From Clostridiales bacterium (GTDB lineage Bacteria; Bacillota; Clostridia; Christensenellales; Pumilibacteraceae), in assembly GCA_022508505.1 (NCBI GenBank), contig JAFLVC010000017.1:1-33155 (forward strand): a stretch of 33,155 bases of DNA, in the 5' to 3' direction. Below are positions 32,265 to 33,155 of this stretch, piece after piece. Numbering within the stretch: the stretch's first letter is position 1; each line of letters begins with the position of its first letter. The position numbers were made by a program, and so were the translations under genes. Below the pieces are notes generated by a model. The model was not told where the DNA came from, searched no databases, and saw nothing but the letters and a program-made list of their open reading frames with translations.

Positions 32265-32915
32265 TCACTTTTTTACCGCGAGCGCCTTTGCGGACGTCGG
32301 GTCAATCAATACGCCGTAGTCCTTGCCGTCTTTGTAGTAGTACGCAACGTGCCAACACAAGCCCTCGCCTCCTATCGGGTTTTCTATCATGCGAACGCGA
32401 ACCTCGTGCTGACCCTCGGGAAGCTTTAGCGCCTTGCCCGCCGCCTCGATTGCTTGTCGATAGCTTATCATGTCTTTTGTGACGAGCGAAGTCGGGCTGT
32501 ACTCCCGCGCCGTGCCGCCGCCCTTTATCTCGATTGTGAACGCGCCCGTCGTCTCGCTGTCGAACTCCGCCGAAAACGACGCCGCAAAAGGATGCACGGT
32601 GAGCGTGCCGCCGAACTCCCCCTTTTTGGTCTTTGCGGTAAAGGTGTAAATCGCGTCGACGTCAAACTCTTTCGGCGCTACCGTGACGAGGGTGTACGGC
32701 TTTAGCTCACCCGCCTTGCCGTCCGCCTCGTACGTCTTTTCGCGAACGCCGGAAACTACGGTGATTGTAAAAGCGTCGTCGCTTGCGCTGAAAAATCCGC
32801 TGCGCCTTTCGCTTACATTTTCCATGGCGTCGGCGCCGCACGACAAGAACACCCACACCGTCGCCGCCGTCATTATCGCGGCGAATATCATACACAGCTT
32901 TTTCGTTATATTCAT
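32265..32915 (-). CDS. Exported protein of unknown function with PepSY-like C-terminus
   Basis: I use the internal ATG at 32915 (216 residues), because MNITKK followed by a hydrophobic core ending FLSC is a normal signal peptide. The Cys may be a lipidation site, though Phe at -3 is unusual for a lipobox. The frame extends to a GTG at 32963 inside a palindromic repeat, which is less likely. Neither start has a clear ribosome binding site. The mature part looks like a beta-rich domain (about 45-135) and a C-terminal domain that begins TKDMISYRQAIEAAGKAL and has the W-x-V-x-YYYKDGK strand pattern seen in PepSY-like domains. No enzymatic motif is visible. It lies 57 bp upstream of the guaB operon promoter. 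Confidence 0.65.
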   Translation of the reverse strand: MNITKKLCMIFAAIMTAATVWVFLSCGADAMENVSERRSGFFSASDDAFTITVVSGVREKTYEADGKAGELKPYTLVTVAPKEFDVDAIYTFTAKTKKGEFGGTLTVHPFAASFSAEFDSETTGAFTIEIKGGGTAREYSPTSLVTKDMISYRQAIEAAGKALKLPEGQHEVRVRMIENPIGGEGLCWHVAYYYKDGKDYGVLIDPTSAKALAVKK

Positions 32916-32960
32916 GGAATATATATATGAAAGGAGATAAAAAATAAGAATGAAAAATTT

Positions 32961-33008
32961 CACATCCCCTCACCGCCTTCGGCGGAGCTCCCCTTATTAA
33001 GGGGAGCC
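32961..33008. repeat. Palindromic intergenic repeat, single copy
   Basis: CACATCCCCTCA, hairpin CCGCC-TTC-GGCGG and AGCTCCCCTTATTAAGGGG match the tandem family at 28084-28220, except that the central hairpin differs in sequence but not in structure. Confidence 0.8.
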
Positions 33009-33039
33009 GAATAAAGCGGAAAAAGAGCTCGCGCTTGAC

Positions 33040-33155
33040 AGATTCCTCGACAAGCTCGGAATGACACCGTTGATATGGCTTTGCGATTCTTTACGCCATG
33101 CCGTTTTGGAATAAGGTGTGTTTTTTATTTGTCATTCTGAGCGAAGCGCCGCAAG
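33040..33155. repeat. MITE-like element with TGTCATTC inverted ends (partial)
   Basis: TGTCATTCCGAGC reads leftward from 33066 and TGTCATTCTGAGC rightward from 33130, 63 bp apart. Inward and outward sequence resembles the TGTCATTCTGAGCGAAGCG repeats frequent in Clostridia (from memory). The right part runs off the window. No transposase is visible. Confidence 0.55.

Overview
The window looks like chromosomal DNA of an anaerobic, low-to-medium GC Gram-positive (Firmicutes, probably class Clostridia; inference). Supporting signs are lipobox-type lipoproteins, consensus sigma-A promoters with 16-18 bp spacers, strong AGGAGG-type ribosome binding sites, a single-chain glycyl-tRNA synthetase, an ECF transporter S-component, a type III pantothenate kinase, a giant 2-hydroxyacyl-CoA dehydratase activase, and dispersed palindromic intergenic repeats. 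There is no rRNA operon, phage, transposase gene or CRISPR array.

Layout. 1-200: a regulatory region with 11-bp-phased TTGTT(A/C)A repeats around a leftward promoter whose gene lies off the left edge. 197-1858 (minus): tRNA-Leu(CAG), a VUT/YhhQ-type transporter and an SDR oxidoreductase. 2039-10081 (plus): the activase, purA, an ABC exporter coupled to purA, then mntP. 10167-13529 (minus): a two-gene unit of an RnlA-like HEPN protein with AT-hooks followed by a CTP synthase whose glutaminase active site is degraded. 13880-17371 (minus): a large membrane-anchored Ig-like surface protein. 17597-20290 (minus): ECF S-component, coaX, hom. 20361-21025: nested hairpins, a ~124-bp tandem repeat, then a 59-residue protein with 15 cysteines on the plus strand. 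21109-22494: glycyl-tRNA synthetase. 22732-27773: two related lipoproteins with InlB-type repeats, the larger built from internally repeated modules. 27859-28284: a mosaic of intergenic repeats. 28314-32207: gpsA, guaB and an unrecognised one-helix membrane protein in one operon, apparently started from a leaderless transcript. 32265-32915: an exported protein. 32961-33155: palindromic and MITE-like repeats running off the edge.

Themes. Nucleotide metabolism recurs: PurA and GuaB form the two branches from IMP, and PyrG makes CTP. The cell surface is the second theme (one Ig-like protein and two modular lipoproteins). The strongest candidates for something undescribed are (a) the RnlA-like HEPN/AT-hook protein with no visible antitoxin, in one transcription unit with (b) a CTP synthase lacking the catalytic Cys and His of its glutaminase domain, and (c) the cysteine-cluster microprotein behind a structured leader and tandem repeats.
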